Assembly (NCBI RefSeq): GCF_004563925.1 | Contig: NZ_SPNJ01000002.1 | Coordinates: 868,001 to 932,000 of the forward strand | From: Herbaspirillum sp. 3R11 | Lineage (GTDB): Bacteria; Pseudomonadota; Gammaproteobacteria; Burkholderiales; Burkholderiaceae_D | Direction of reading: 5' to 3' | DNA: 64,000 bases | Shown here: positions 57,701 to 64,000 of the stretch, piece by piece | Numbering within the stretch: the stretch's first letter is position 1 | Layout of the letters: each line of letters starts with the position of its first letter | Made by a program: the position numbers and the translations under genes | The notes under the pieces: model-generated | Told to the model about the DNA's origin: nothing | What the model saw: the letters and a program-made list of their open reading frames with translations, nothing else | The model's database searches: none

Positions 57701-57957
57701 GACAGCGAGCGCGTCTGTTCCAGGTTGGGCAGGCCGGACATGACGGTCTCGATCGGGAAGCTGATGCGCTGCTCGGTCTCCAGCGGTGAATAGCCGGGCG
57801 CGGAGGTGTTGATCTGCACCTGGACGTTGGTGATGTCGGGCACGGCGTCGATGGGCAGCCTCTGGTAGCTGTAGACGCCGTAGGCCGCCATGCCGAAGAC
57901 GGCCAGCATGACCAGCCATCGATGCTCGATGGCGAAGCGGATGATGCGTTCAAACAT
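54769..57957 (-). CDS. czcA: Heavy-metal efflux RND pump, CzcA type
   Basis: A 1062-residue inner-membrane RND protein with 12 helices and two large periplasmic loops. The fourth helix has DFGIIIDGAVVIVEN, the signature with two Asp and one Glu that marks the zinc/cobalt/cadmium group (HME1); copper/silver pumps have a different sequence there. The start MFERIIRFAIEHRWLVMLAVFG is standard. With CzcB and CzcC it exports divalent cations from periplasm or cytoplasm. Last gene of the czcICBA order, 53 bp after czcB. Confidence 0.95.
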   Translation of the reverse strand: MFERIIRFAIEHRWLVMLAVFGMAAYGVYSYQRLPIDAVPDITNVQVQINTSAPGYSPLETEQRISFPIETVMSGLPNLEQTRSLSRYGLSQVTVIFKDGTDIYFARQLVNERIQEARSKLPSGIDPAMGPISTGLGEIYLWTVEAKEGAKNADGAPYSPADLREIQDWIIKPQLRNVPGVTEINSIGGYAKEYHVAPSPAKLASYGLTLQNVAAALERNNANVGAGYIEKRGEQYLIRAPGQVASLDDIRNIILGNVQGVAIRIRDVAEVGIGRELRTGAATENGREVVLGTVFMLIGQNSRTVSQAVDKKMTEINRSLPEGVQAVTVYDRTVLVDKAINTVKKNLIEGAVLVIAVLFLFLGNIRAAVITAMVIPLAMLFTFTGMVSNHVSANLLSLGALDFGIIIDGAVVIVENCVRRLAHAQQHHGRPLTRSERFHEVFAASREARRPLLFGQLIIMIVYLPMFALTGVEGKMFQPMAFTVVAALLGAMILSVTFIPAAIALFIGDKVDEKENALMRAAKRAYAPLLQASMRNKPVVLSLAAAVIVLCTLLGTKLGSEFVPSLNEGDLAIQALRIPGTSLTQSVEMQQQLERTLKDNFPEIERVFARTGTAEVASDPMPPNISDGYIMLKPQDQWPKPRKTRDELIAAIQETVAALPGNSYEFSQPIQLRFNELISGVRSDVAVKVFGDDMDVLNDTAAKIASTLGKVPGATEVKVEQSTGLPMLTVKIDREKTARYGLNIGDVQDTVAMAIGGKEAGALFQGDRRFDIIVRLPENERNDLDAIKRLPIPLPHNDGKLSYIPLGEVADFDIAPGPNQVSRENGKRRVVVSANVRGRDLGSFVDDAAAGISAQVKIPAGYWIAWGGQFENLQSATQRLQIVVPVALLLVFVLLFAMFNNVKDGLLVFTGIPFALTGGVLALAMRGIPLSISAAVGFIALSGVAVLNGLVMIAFIRTLREEGRSLDDAIFEGAMTRLRPVLMTALVASLGFVPMALATGTGAEVQRPLATVVIGGILSSTLLTLLVLPLLYRLVHGGDDTDDRDVNQQSSSWRSRLLGWRR

Positions 57958-58010
57958 GGGTGTGTCCTTCTCGCTCGGAGTGGGAGGGGCGGTCGCTGTT
58001 CATCAAATAT

Positions 58011-59315
58011 TTAGTGAGCATGTTCGGCGCTCCCCTTGCCCAATTCGGCTTTGATCACGAAGCTACCCGCGGCGGCATAGACATCGCCCGCACTGAGACC
58101 CTTGATGATTTCGACCCGCTTGCCGTCGGTGCGGCCCAATGTCACTTCCTGTTTCCTGAAGCCGTCGGCGACGCGCACGAAGACCACCTGTTTCTGCTCG
58201 ACTGATTGCACCGCATCGGCGGCGACGGCGAGTGGGACTTCAGCTTCCTGCGCCAGCACGTCGACATTGACGAACAGGCCGGGACGCCAGACGTTACCCG
58301 GATTGGGCAGGACCACATGGGCCTTGGCGGTACGTGTTTGTTCGCCCAGCAAGGCGCCGACGTAGGCGATCTTGCCGCTGGCGCTGGAGGCGAACGCGGT
58401 GGCGTTGACGGTGACGCTTTCGCCGACGCGCACGGCGTTCATGTCGCGGGCGGCGACCGTCATCTCGGCCCAGACGCTGGAGAGGTCGGAGATGGTGAAG
58501 ATGCTGGCGTCTTCCTTCACTGCCTCGCCGAGTGCCAAGTGCTTCTCCACGACGATGCCGTCGAAGGGCGCGCGGATTTCATAACGGTTCAGTCCTGAAG
58601 AACTGGTGCCTGCGCCGATGGCGGCCAGCTTCTGCTGTGCATTGCGCACGGCGATTTCGGCTTCCTTGAGTGCTTGTCCGGCTTGCAGATAGTCCTGCTC
58701 GGCGGAGATCTTTTCTTGCCACAAGGTTTTTTCACGTGCATGCGTCGATTGCGCCAGCGTCAGTCGCTGCTGCGCGTTCAGCAACTCGCTGCGTTGCTCC
58801 GACACCGCGCTGCTGCTGACGACGGCGAGCACTTGCCCCTTCTTCACCTGCTGGCCGAGATTGGCGCTGACCGATTCGACCACGCCGTTGACCTTGGGCA
58901 CCACGTGCGCGGTGCGGTCCTGGTTGAAGCGGATTTCGCCGGGCAGTTGCAGGCTGGTGCGGATGCGACCGGGCGCGGCGGTGTCGAGGACGATGCCGGC
59001 GGTTTTGAGTTGCTGTTCACTGAAGGCGATCTTGCTGTCTTCATCGTGGCCCTTTTCGTCGTGACCCTTTTCGTTATGGCCTTTCTCATCGTGGTCCTTG
59101 TGATCCTTGTCGTCGTCATGATCGTCTTTGGCTTCCTTGTGTCCGTCTTCCTTGTGATCGTCCTTGGTGGTTTTCTCTGCAGCATGGTCATGGCCGCTTT
59201 CGGCATGGGCGTCGGCCGGTGCCGATTTGCTGGCGCCGCTGAGCAGGATCAGCGCAGCGAGCAGCGCCGTGACGGCCGCAATTGCGGCGATGGTGAGTTT
59301 CTGTTTTTTTGTCAT
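58011..59315 (-). CDS. czcB: Heavy-metal efflux periplasmic adaptor, CzcB type
   Basis: A 434-residue membrane-fusion protein. An N-terminal membrane anchor (residues 7-25) is followed by a His/Asp/Lys-rich stretch at about 35-95 with tandem units such as EKGHDEKGHDE, a likely metal-binding region. The hairpin and lipoyl/barrel domains follow (GEIRFNQDRTAHVVPKVNGVV, IRAPFDGIVVEKHLALGEAV). It links the CzcA pump to the CzcC outer-membrane channel and may deliver metal. It is 12 bp downstream of czcC. Confidence 0.94.
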   Translation of the reverse strand: MTKKQKLTIAAIAAVTALLAALILLSGASKSAPADAHAESGHDHAAEKTTKDDHKEDGHKEAKDDHDDDKDHKDHDEKGHNEKGHDEKGHDEDSKIAFSEQQLKTAGIVLDTAAPGRIRTSLQLPGEIRFNQDRTAHVVPKVNGVVESVSANLGQQVKKGQVLAVVSSSAVSEQRSELLNAQQRLTLAQSTHAREKTLWQEKISAEQDYLQAGQALKEAEIAVRNAQQKLAAIGAGTSSSGLNRYEIRAPFDGIVVEKHLALGEAVKEDASIFTISDLSSVWAEMTVAARDMNAVRVGESVTVNATAFASSASGKIAYVGALLGEQTRTAKAHVVLPNPGNVWRPGLFVNVDVLAQEAEVPLAVAADAVQSVEQKQVVFVRVADGFRKQEVTLGRTDGKRVEIIKGLSAGDVYAAAGSFVIKAELGKGSAEHAH

Positions 59316-59327
59316 GATGGTGTTCGC

Positions 59328-60560
59328 TTATTGGTTGTGGCCGGCGGAACCGAGCAGACGCTCCAGTTCGGCCGAGGCAAGATGGGCGTCGGAGATCGCG
59401 CGCAGGTATTGCGAGCGCGCCTGGAACAAGGTGCGCTGGGCGTCGAGCACTTCCAGGAAATTGAACTTGCCGAGTTCGAAGCCCTTGCCGGCGGCGGTGT
59501 AGGCACTCTGCGCGCCGGGCAGGATGTCGCTGTGCAGGACGGCGACTTCGGCATGGGCGTTGCGCAGTTTTTCATACGCCTGCGCGATGTCGGTGCGCAC
59601 GCGCGTCTCGGCGGCGGCCAGTTCGTCGCGCGCCTTGTCTGTGCGGCGCAGGGCTTCTTCCAGGTTGCCGCGATTGCTGTCGAGGAAAGGCAGCGGCATC
59701 GACACGCCGACCACCCACATGCTGCGGCCGGCTTCTTCGTCGCGTTTGCGGCCCAGGCTCAGCGTGGCGTCGGGAATACGCTTGCTGCTCTCGATCTTGC
59801 TCAAGGCCTGGCGGCGTTCGACTTCGAGGCGGGCCAGCCGCAGTTGCGGTGCGTCGGCGCTGCGCCCGGCGATGTCGGCGATGGCCGGCAGCGGTGGCAA
59901 TTGTCCTGCGGCGCCTTCGGCCAGCGTGAAGCGGGGCTGGGCGTTGCCCCACAGTCCGGCGAGGCGGCGGCGCGCGAGGTCGAGTTCGCCCTCGGCCTGG
60001 CTCAGTTCCAGACGGGCGGAGGCAGCGGCGACGCGCGCCCGGGTTTCTTCCACCGGCGAGATCTTGCCGGCGGTGACGCGCCGGCCGGTGGCGTCGGCGG
60101 CGCTGCGGGCGAGGTCGGCGGATTCTTGTGCCAGGCGCCGGCGCTCCTGCGCCGTCAGCACGGCGAAGAACGCCGACGTGGCGGCGATGCGGACTTCATC
60201 GCGTCTGATTGTGAGCTCCATGCGGGCAGCCTCGCGTGAACGCTCGGCGGCGCCAATACGGGCGGCGCGCTTGCCGCCGAGTTCGATGGGCTGGTTGAGT
60301 TGGATGGTGGTGGTGCGCGTGCTTTTGCGCGTGTCTTCCATCAACGTCGACAGCTCGGGATTGGGGCGGGCGCCGGCTTGCGTGACGGTGGCGTCGACCG
60401 CCTCAAGTTCGTGCCGGGCGGTGGACAGGTCGGGATTGTTGTCGAGCGCGAGCGCGACGGCGTTGCTCAGCGTGAGGGGCGTTGCCGCCTCCTGCGCATG
60501 CGTGTAGACCGGGCAGGCGAGCAGAAGCGCCAGTCCCAGCGGATAGAAACGGGTGTACAT
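59328..60560 (-). CDS. czcC: Heavy-metal efflux outer-membrane factor, CzcC type
   Basis: A 410-residue TolC-family channel with signal peptide MYTRFYPLGLALLLACPVYTHAQ and two repeated OEP domains (TLSNAVALALDNNPDLSTARHELE; second repeat APQLRLARLEVERRQALSKI). Forms the outer-membrane duct of the Czc complex. Confidence 0.93.
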   Translation of the reverse strand: MYTRFYPLGLALLLACPVYTHAQEAATPLTLSNAVALALDNNPDLSTARHELEAVDATVTQAGARPNPELSTLMEDTRKSTRTTTIQLNQPIELGGKRAARIGAAERSREAARMELTIRRDEVRIAATSAFFAVLTAQERRRLAQESADLARSAADATGRRVTAGKISPVEETRARVAAASARLELSQAEGELDLARRRLAGLWGNAQPRFTLAEGAAGQLPPLPAIADIAGRSADAPQLRLARLEVERRQALSKIESSKRIPDATLSLGRKRDEEAGRSMWVVGVSMPLPFLDSNRGNLEEALRRTDKARDELAAAETRVRTDIAQAYEKLRNAHAEVAVLHSDILPGAQSAYTAAGKGFELGKFNFLEVLDAQRTLFQARSQYLRAISDAHLASAELERLLGSAGHNQ

Positions 60561-60637
60561 CGAATTCTCCGGACAAAAGGGAAGGAATTCGGCGAGCGGT
60601 CAGCAGTAAGGAAAAAAGGGGAAGACGACCCGCCGGC

Positions 60638-61006
60638 TTAAGCGGCGGTTTTCCAGTCAGGCTCTTCGGGGGATTCCCCGATATGGGAGAGATATAGCGG
60701 AGGCAAGGAAGGTGTGAAGCTGTTTTTCTCCTGCGCAGGCGGCGTCCATGATGTGTATGAGTTCATGGGCTTGCTGCAGGAAAAGTGGCAGAAGCTGCAA
60801 TCGGCGTCGCTGGCGGCGTTGAGCTTGCTGTCGTCGCTGTTGTCCGCGTGCTGATCCTGCTTCTGTTGCTTGCTGTCGGCAGCGGCGTGATGGCCGACGT
60901 GCTGTGCAGCGGGATCGCTTTCATGCTGGCAATACGACGCCACCGCCGCCCAGGAAAACTGGAAGGGCAGCAGCATCAGCAGGAAAATGAGGACGTAGCG
61001 TTTCAT
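60638..61006 (-). CDS. czcI: CzcI-like small periplasmic protein
   Basis: A 122-residue protein with signal peptide MKRYVLIFLLMLLPFQFSWAA, then a His/Asp/Gln-rich stretch (CQHESDPAAQHVGHH) and DCSFCHFSCS, offering Cys and His metal ligands. Size, signal peptide and position in front of czcC match CzcI of Cupriavidus metallidurans, which modulates czc expression. It begins the czcICBA operon; no sensor kinase or repressor gene lies within view. Confidence 0.82.
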   Translation of the reverse strand: MKRYVLIFLLMLLPFQFSWAAVASYCQHESDPAAQHVGHHAAADSKQQKQDQHADNSDDSKLNAASDADCSFCHFSCSKPMNSYTSWTPPAQEKNSFTPSLPPLYLSHIGESPEEPDWKTAA

Positions 61007-61047
61007 GGCAGGGCATTATAGCCGCACTTTTTTCAAGACCCGCCGAA

Positions 61048-62208
61048 TCACGCCGCGGCGCGTGCTGCGCGGCGATCCAGCAAGGCCGACGTCAGCACCG
61101 TCAGGAAGCCCAGCACCGACACGCCCGCGCCCAGCAGCGGCAGATCGGTCAACGGCCAGCCGGCCGAAATCGCCAGTCCGCCCAGCCAGGCGCCGGTGGC
61201 GTTGCCGACATTGAACGCGCCCTGGTTAAGCGTCGACGCCAGGTTCGGCGCGTCCTTGGCTTTGTCCAGCACCCGGATCTGTGCAGCCGGCACGACGGCA
61301 AACGAGAACGCGCCCCAGACGAACATGGTGATCAGCGTCGGCAGCGTGTAGTGGCTGCTCCACGAGAACTGCACCAGGATCAGCGCGATGCAGACGAACA
61401 TCGAGAACAGCACCGGCATCAGTCGCCAGTCCGCGAGACGTCCGCCGATCAGCCCGCCCACCGTGATGCCGGCGCCGAACAGCAGCAGCACCCAGCTTTC
61501 CTGATGCGCGGTGAAGCCGGTGACGTCGAGCAGGATGTAGGCGATGTAGGTCAGCACGCTGAACATGCTGACCGAGGCCAGCGTGCTGGTCAGCAGCGCG
61601 AGCTGGACTTGCGGATGGACGATGGCGCGGAATTCCTTGAAGATGCTGCCGCCTTGCATGGCGATTTTTTTCGGCAGGCAGATCCACAGCATGATCACGG
61701 CGGCCAGGCCGATCACCGTGATCGCGCCGAAGGTCGAGCGCCAGCCGGCGGCGTGGCCGAGCGCGGTGCCGAACGGCACGCCGAGGATGTTGGCGACGGT
61801 CAGGCCGGTGAACATCAACGCCACGGCTTGCGCGCGCTTTTCACGCGGCACCAGTTCGGCGGCGACCACCGAGCCGATGCCAAAGAACGCCGCATGGCAG
61901 AACGCCGTCACCACGCGCGCGACCATCAGGAAGTTGTAGCTCGGCGCAATCGCGCACAGCACGTTGCCGAGGATGAACAGGCACATCAGGCCGACCAGTG
62001 CGCGCTTGCGTTGCCACTTGGCGGTGAGGATCGCCAGCACCGGCGCACCGGCCGCCACACCCAGCGCGTAGCCGGACACCAGCATGCCTGCGGCCGGCGC
62101 AGAGACGCCGAGGTCGCGCGCGACATCAGGCAACAGCCCCATGATCACGAATTCTGTAGTGCCGATGCCGAAGGCGGCAACGGCGAGGGCGAAGAGGGGC
62201 CAATGCAT
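61048..62208 (-). CDS. MFS transporter, DHA1 family (AraJ/sugar-efflux-like)
   Basis: A 386-residue protein with 12 helices, beginning LFALAVAAFGIGTTEFVIMGLLPDVA, characteristic of the AraJ/YdhP group of drug-H+ antiporters, with the loop 2-3 motif AILTAKWQRKRALV. It may export a sugar, purine or drug. It lies downstream of dgoD on the same strand after 125 bp, but belongs to a different family from the galactonate importer DgoT. Confidence 0.85.
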   Translation of the reverse strand: MHWPLFALAVAAFGIGTTEFVIMGLLPDVARDLGVSAPAAGMLVSGYALGVAAGAPVLAILTAKWQRKRALVGLMCLFILGNVLCAIAPSYNFLMVARVVTAFCHAAFFGIGSVVAAELVPREKRAQAVALMFTGLTVANILGVPFGTALGHAAGWRSTFGAITVIGLAAVIMLWICLPKKIAMQGGSIFKEFRAIVHPQVQLALLTSTLASVSMFSVLTYIAYILLDVTGFTAHQESWVLLLFGAGITVGGLIGGRLADWRLMPVLFSMFVCIALILVQFSWSSHYTLPTLITMFVWGAFSFAVVPAAQIRVLDKAKDAPNLASTLNQGAFNVGNATGAWLGGLAISAGWPLTDLPLLGAGVSVLGFLTVLTSALLDRRAARAAA

Positions 62209-62258
62209 GATGAAAATCCTGGTAGGGGAGCTGCGGGGAAAGCGCTATTTTACGTGGC

Positions 62259-62292
62259 TGCGGCCCGCTCTGCTGAGCAGATGCGGGCCGCA
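62259..62292. other. GC-rich hairpin between dgoD and MFS gene
   Basis: A 10-bp perfect stem TGCGGCCCGC/GCGGGCCGCA with an inner TCTGC/GCAGA stem. No T-run on the minus strand; may separate expression of dgoD and the MFS gene. Confidence 0.55.
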
Positions 62293-62333
62293 TTGGTGAA
62301 GATTTTTCAGGTGCTTGTTAGATTGTTATCGGA

Positions 62334-63482
62334 TCACCACTCAGCGAAGCTGCCGTCTTTATGTCTCCAAATTGGATTGCGCCAGCGATGTCCCACTTCT
62401 GCACGCTGCCTGACATATTCCTCGTTGATCTCGATGCCGAGGCCCGGGCCGTTCGGGATGGTGACGTAACCATCCTTGTAGCTGAACACGTCGGCGTCGG
62501 TGACATAGTCGAGCAAGTCGTTGCTCTCGTTGTAATGGATGCCCAGGCTTTGTTCCTGGATGAAGGCGTTGTACGACACCGCGTCGACTTGCAGGCAAGC
62601 CGCCAGCGCGATCGGGCCGAGCGGGCAGTGCAGCGCCAGCGCGACGTCGTAGGCTTCGGCCATGGTGGCGATCTTGCGCGTCTCGGTGATGCCGCCGGCG
62701 TGCGAGACGTCGGGCTGGATGATGTCGACGTAGCCTTCGCTGAGGATGCGCTTGAAGTCCCAGCGCGAGTACAGGCGCTCGCCCAGCGCGATCGGCGTGC
62801 CGGTGAGGTGGGCGATTTCCTTGAGCGCTTCGTAGTTTTCGCTGAGCACCGGTTCTTCGATGAACATCAGTTTGTACTGTTCGAGTTCCTTGACCAGCAC
62901 CTTGGCCATGGGCTTGTGCACGCGGCCGTGGAAGTCGACGCCGATGCCGACGTTGGGGCCGACCGCTTCGCGCACTGCCGCGACATTGGCCAGCGTGAGC
63001 TCGACCTTGTCATAGGTGTCGATGAATTGCAGTTCTTCGGTGCCGTTCATCTTGACGGCGGTGAAGCCGCGCGCCACCGCATCCTTGGCGGCCTTCGCGG
63101 TGTCGGCCGGACGATCGCCGCCGATCCACGAATACACGCGGATGCTGTCGCGCACCGGGCCGCCCAGCAGCTGGTTGACCGGGAGGCCGAGCGCCTTGCC
63201 CTTGATGTCCCACAGCGCCTGGTCGATGCCGGCCAGTGCGCTCATGTGGATGGCGCCGCCGCGATAGAAGCCGCCGCGGTAGAGCACGGTCCAGTGATCT
63301 TCGATGTTGCGCGGGTCCTTGCCGATCAGGTAGTCGGCCAGTTCTTCGACGGCGGCGGCGACGCTGTGCGCGCGGCCTTCGACCACCGGTTCGCCCCAGC
63401 CGACGATGCCTTCATCGGTTTCGATCTTGAGGAAGCACCAGCGCGGCGGCACGATAAAGGTGGTCAGTTTTGTGATTTTCAT
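62334..63482 (-). CDS. dgoD: D-galactonate dehydratase
   Basis: A 382-residue enolase-superfamily enzyme, the same length as Escherichia coli DgoD. ATG at 63482; longer frames upstream are shadows. The metal ligands are seen in [13 protein letters not shown] (Asp, with acid/base His), [10 protein letters not shown] (Glu) and [13 protein letters not shown] (Glu), and the second catalytic His in [14 protein letters not shown]. It dehydrates D-galactonate to 2-dehydro-3-deoxygalactonate. It follows the partial dgoA. Confidence 0.93.
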   Translation of the reverse strand: MKITKLTTFIVPPRWCFLKIETDEGIVGWGEPVVEGRAHSVAAAVEELADYLIGKDPRNIEDHWTVLYRGGFYRGGAIHMSALAGIDQALWDIKGKALGLPVNQLLGGPVRDSIRVYSWIGGDRPADTAKAAKDAVARGFTAVKMNGTEELQFIDTYDKVELTLANVAAVREAVGPNVGIGVDFHGRVHKPMAKVLVKELEQYKLMFIEEPVLSENYEALKEIAHLTGTPIALGERLYSRWDFKRILSEGYVDIIQPDVSHAGGITETRKIATMAEAYDVALALHCPLGPIALAACLQVDAVSYNAFIQEQSLGIHYNESNDLLDYVTDADVFSYKDGYVTIPNGPGLGIEINEEYVRQRAEVGHRWRNPIWRHKDGSFAEW

Positions 63483-63541
63483 CGGAGATGATCCGTTCTG
63501 AGAAAAAATGCCCAGTCTTGCTGCGGGCTGGTTGAGGAGCG

Positions 63542-63574
63542 GCCGGTCGTCATGCTTATGACACTGCGACCGGC
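63542..63574. other. Hairpin between dgoA and dgoD
   Basis: An 8-bp perfect stem GCCGGTCG/CGACCGGC in the 98-bp gap. The T-rich tail (TTCTTTTT) is on the plus-strand side, opposite to transcription, so terminator function for the dgo genes is doubtful. Confidence 0.45.
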
Positions 63575-63580
63575 TTCTTT

Positions 63581-64000
63581 TTAGGTGGTCGGTGTGGAAG
63601 CACCATGACGGGTTTGCCAGGCGCTGACGAAGGCCTTGGCGTTTTCGCCGACGGTGGCGGCCGACATGCCCGGCTTGAACAGCGCCGAGCCGAGGCCGAA
63701 ACCGGATGCGCCGGCACTGACGAACACCGACACGCTGCTGGGCATGATGCCGCCCACCGGCAACAACGCGACCGAGGCCGGGATCACGGCGCGCCAGGCT
63801 TTGACGACGTGGGTGCCGAGCTGCTCGGCCGGGAACATCTTGAGCACGTCGGCGCCGGCGGCCAGCGCGGCAAATGCTTCGGTCACGGTGGCCACGCCGG
63901 GGGCGCTGCACAGGCCGGCATCCTTGGCGGCGCCGATCACGCGCGCATCGCTGTGCGGCATGACGATCAGTTCGCCGCCGGCGGCCTTGACCTGAGCGAC
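63581..64000 (-). CDS. dgoA: 2-dehydro-3-deoxy-6-phosphogalactonate aldolase, 5' part beyond window
   Basis: The reading frame enters from the window edge ([18 protein letters not shown]), so the N-terminal ~70 residues, including the catalytic Glu region, are missing here. The visible C-terminal ~139 residues contain [27 protein letters not shown] with the Schiff-base lysine (LKMFP), LLPVGGIMP and [13 protein letters not shown], as in KDPGal/KDPG class I aldolases. It cleaves 2-dehydro-3-deoxy-6-phosphogalactonate to pyruvate and glyceraldehyde 3-phosphate. The adjoining dgoD supports DgoA over Eda. Confidence 0.9.
   Translation of the reverse strand, partial: VAQVKAAGGELIVMPHSDARVIGAAKDAGLCSAPGVATVTEAFAALAAGADVLKMFPAEQLGTHVVKAWRAVIPASVALLPVGGIMPSSVSVFVSAGASGFGLGSALFKPGMSAATVGENAKAFVSAWQTRHGASTPTT

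Noticed and set aside
58674..60239. A 521-codon plus-strand frame over czcB/czcC
   Set aside because: Antisense shadow of the two efflux genes; the hydrophobic stretch is the complement of the His/Asp/Lys-rich CzcB repeats, not a true membrane protein.

Overview
The window is a 64 kb piece of a high-GC proteobacterial chromosome. Gene order and protein types point to a betaproteobacterium of the Burkholderiales, most likely Oxalobacteraceae close to Herbaspirillum. This is inferred from an 860-residue RpoD with a basic N-terminal extension, a fused glucokinase/RpiR protein, AddAB instead of RecBCD, several Omp32-type porins and an nba-type 3-hydroxyanthranilate operon. No rRNA, CRISPR array, transposase or prophage was seen.

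Layout. 1-1301: end of a metallophosphoesterase gene plus a small cupredoxin. 1320-11761 (minus strand): an amino-acid permease, then a full 3-hydroxyanthranilate (2-aminomuconate) meta-cleavage operon read nbaE-X-H-J-I-G-F-C-D, with a LysR gene upstream. It carries 3-hydroxyanthranilate to pyruvate and acetyl-CoA. 12175-13919: rho and trxA. 14314-20405: addB-addA. 20639-24327: cation antiporter, YbdK-type ligase and a flavoprotein. 24490-30299: rpsU, yqeY, dnaG, rpoD (the macromolecular-synthesis cluster) and tRNA-Ile2(CAU). 30433-32186: NemR-like repressor and CurA-like reductase sharing a duplicated operator. 32233-39069 (minus): Asp/Glu racemase-family enzyme, branched-chain-type ABC importer and a porin, facing a GntR/FCD regulator (39634-40359) across a region with three near-identical palindromes. 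40887-50823: a glucose uptake and entry module made of porin, Glk-RpiR, Zwf and the GtsABC plus ATPase importer. Copies of a TGTAG-N5-CTACA-like operator lie in front of all its transcription units. 51183-54602: an AT-richer orphan gene for a roughly 1,139-residue membrane-anchored protein. 54769-61006 (minus): czcI-czcC-czcB-czcA heavy-metal efflux. 61048-64000 (minus): MFS exporter, dgoD and a partial dgoA for galactonate breakdown.

The least explained item is the orphan gene at 51183-54602. It differs in base composition from both flanks, has four predicted membrane helices at the N-terminus and resembles no family I can name. The best regulatory signals are three separate operator sets (NemR-like, GntR/FCD and Glk-RpiR), each repeated at the genes it probably controls. 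Two related 125-141 bp palindromic elements (24782-24906 and 49513-49653) are probably members of a dispersed repeat family; one sits inside the glucose transporter operon.
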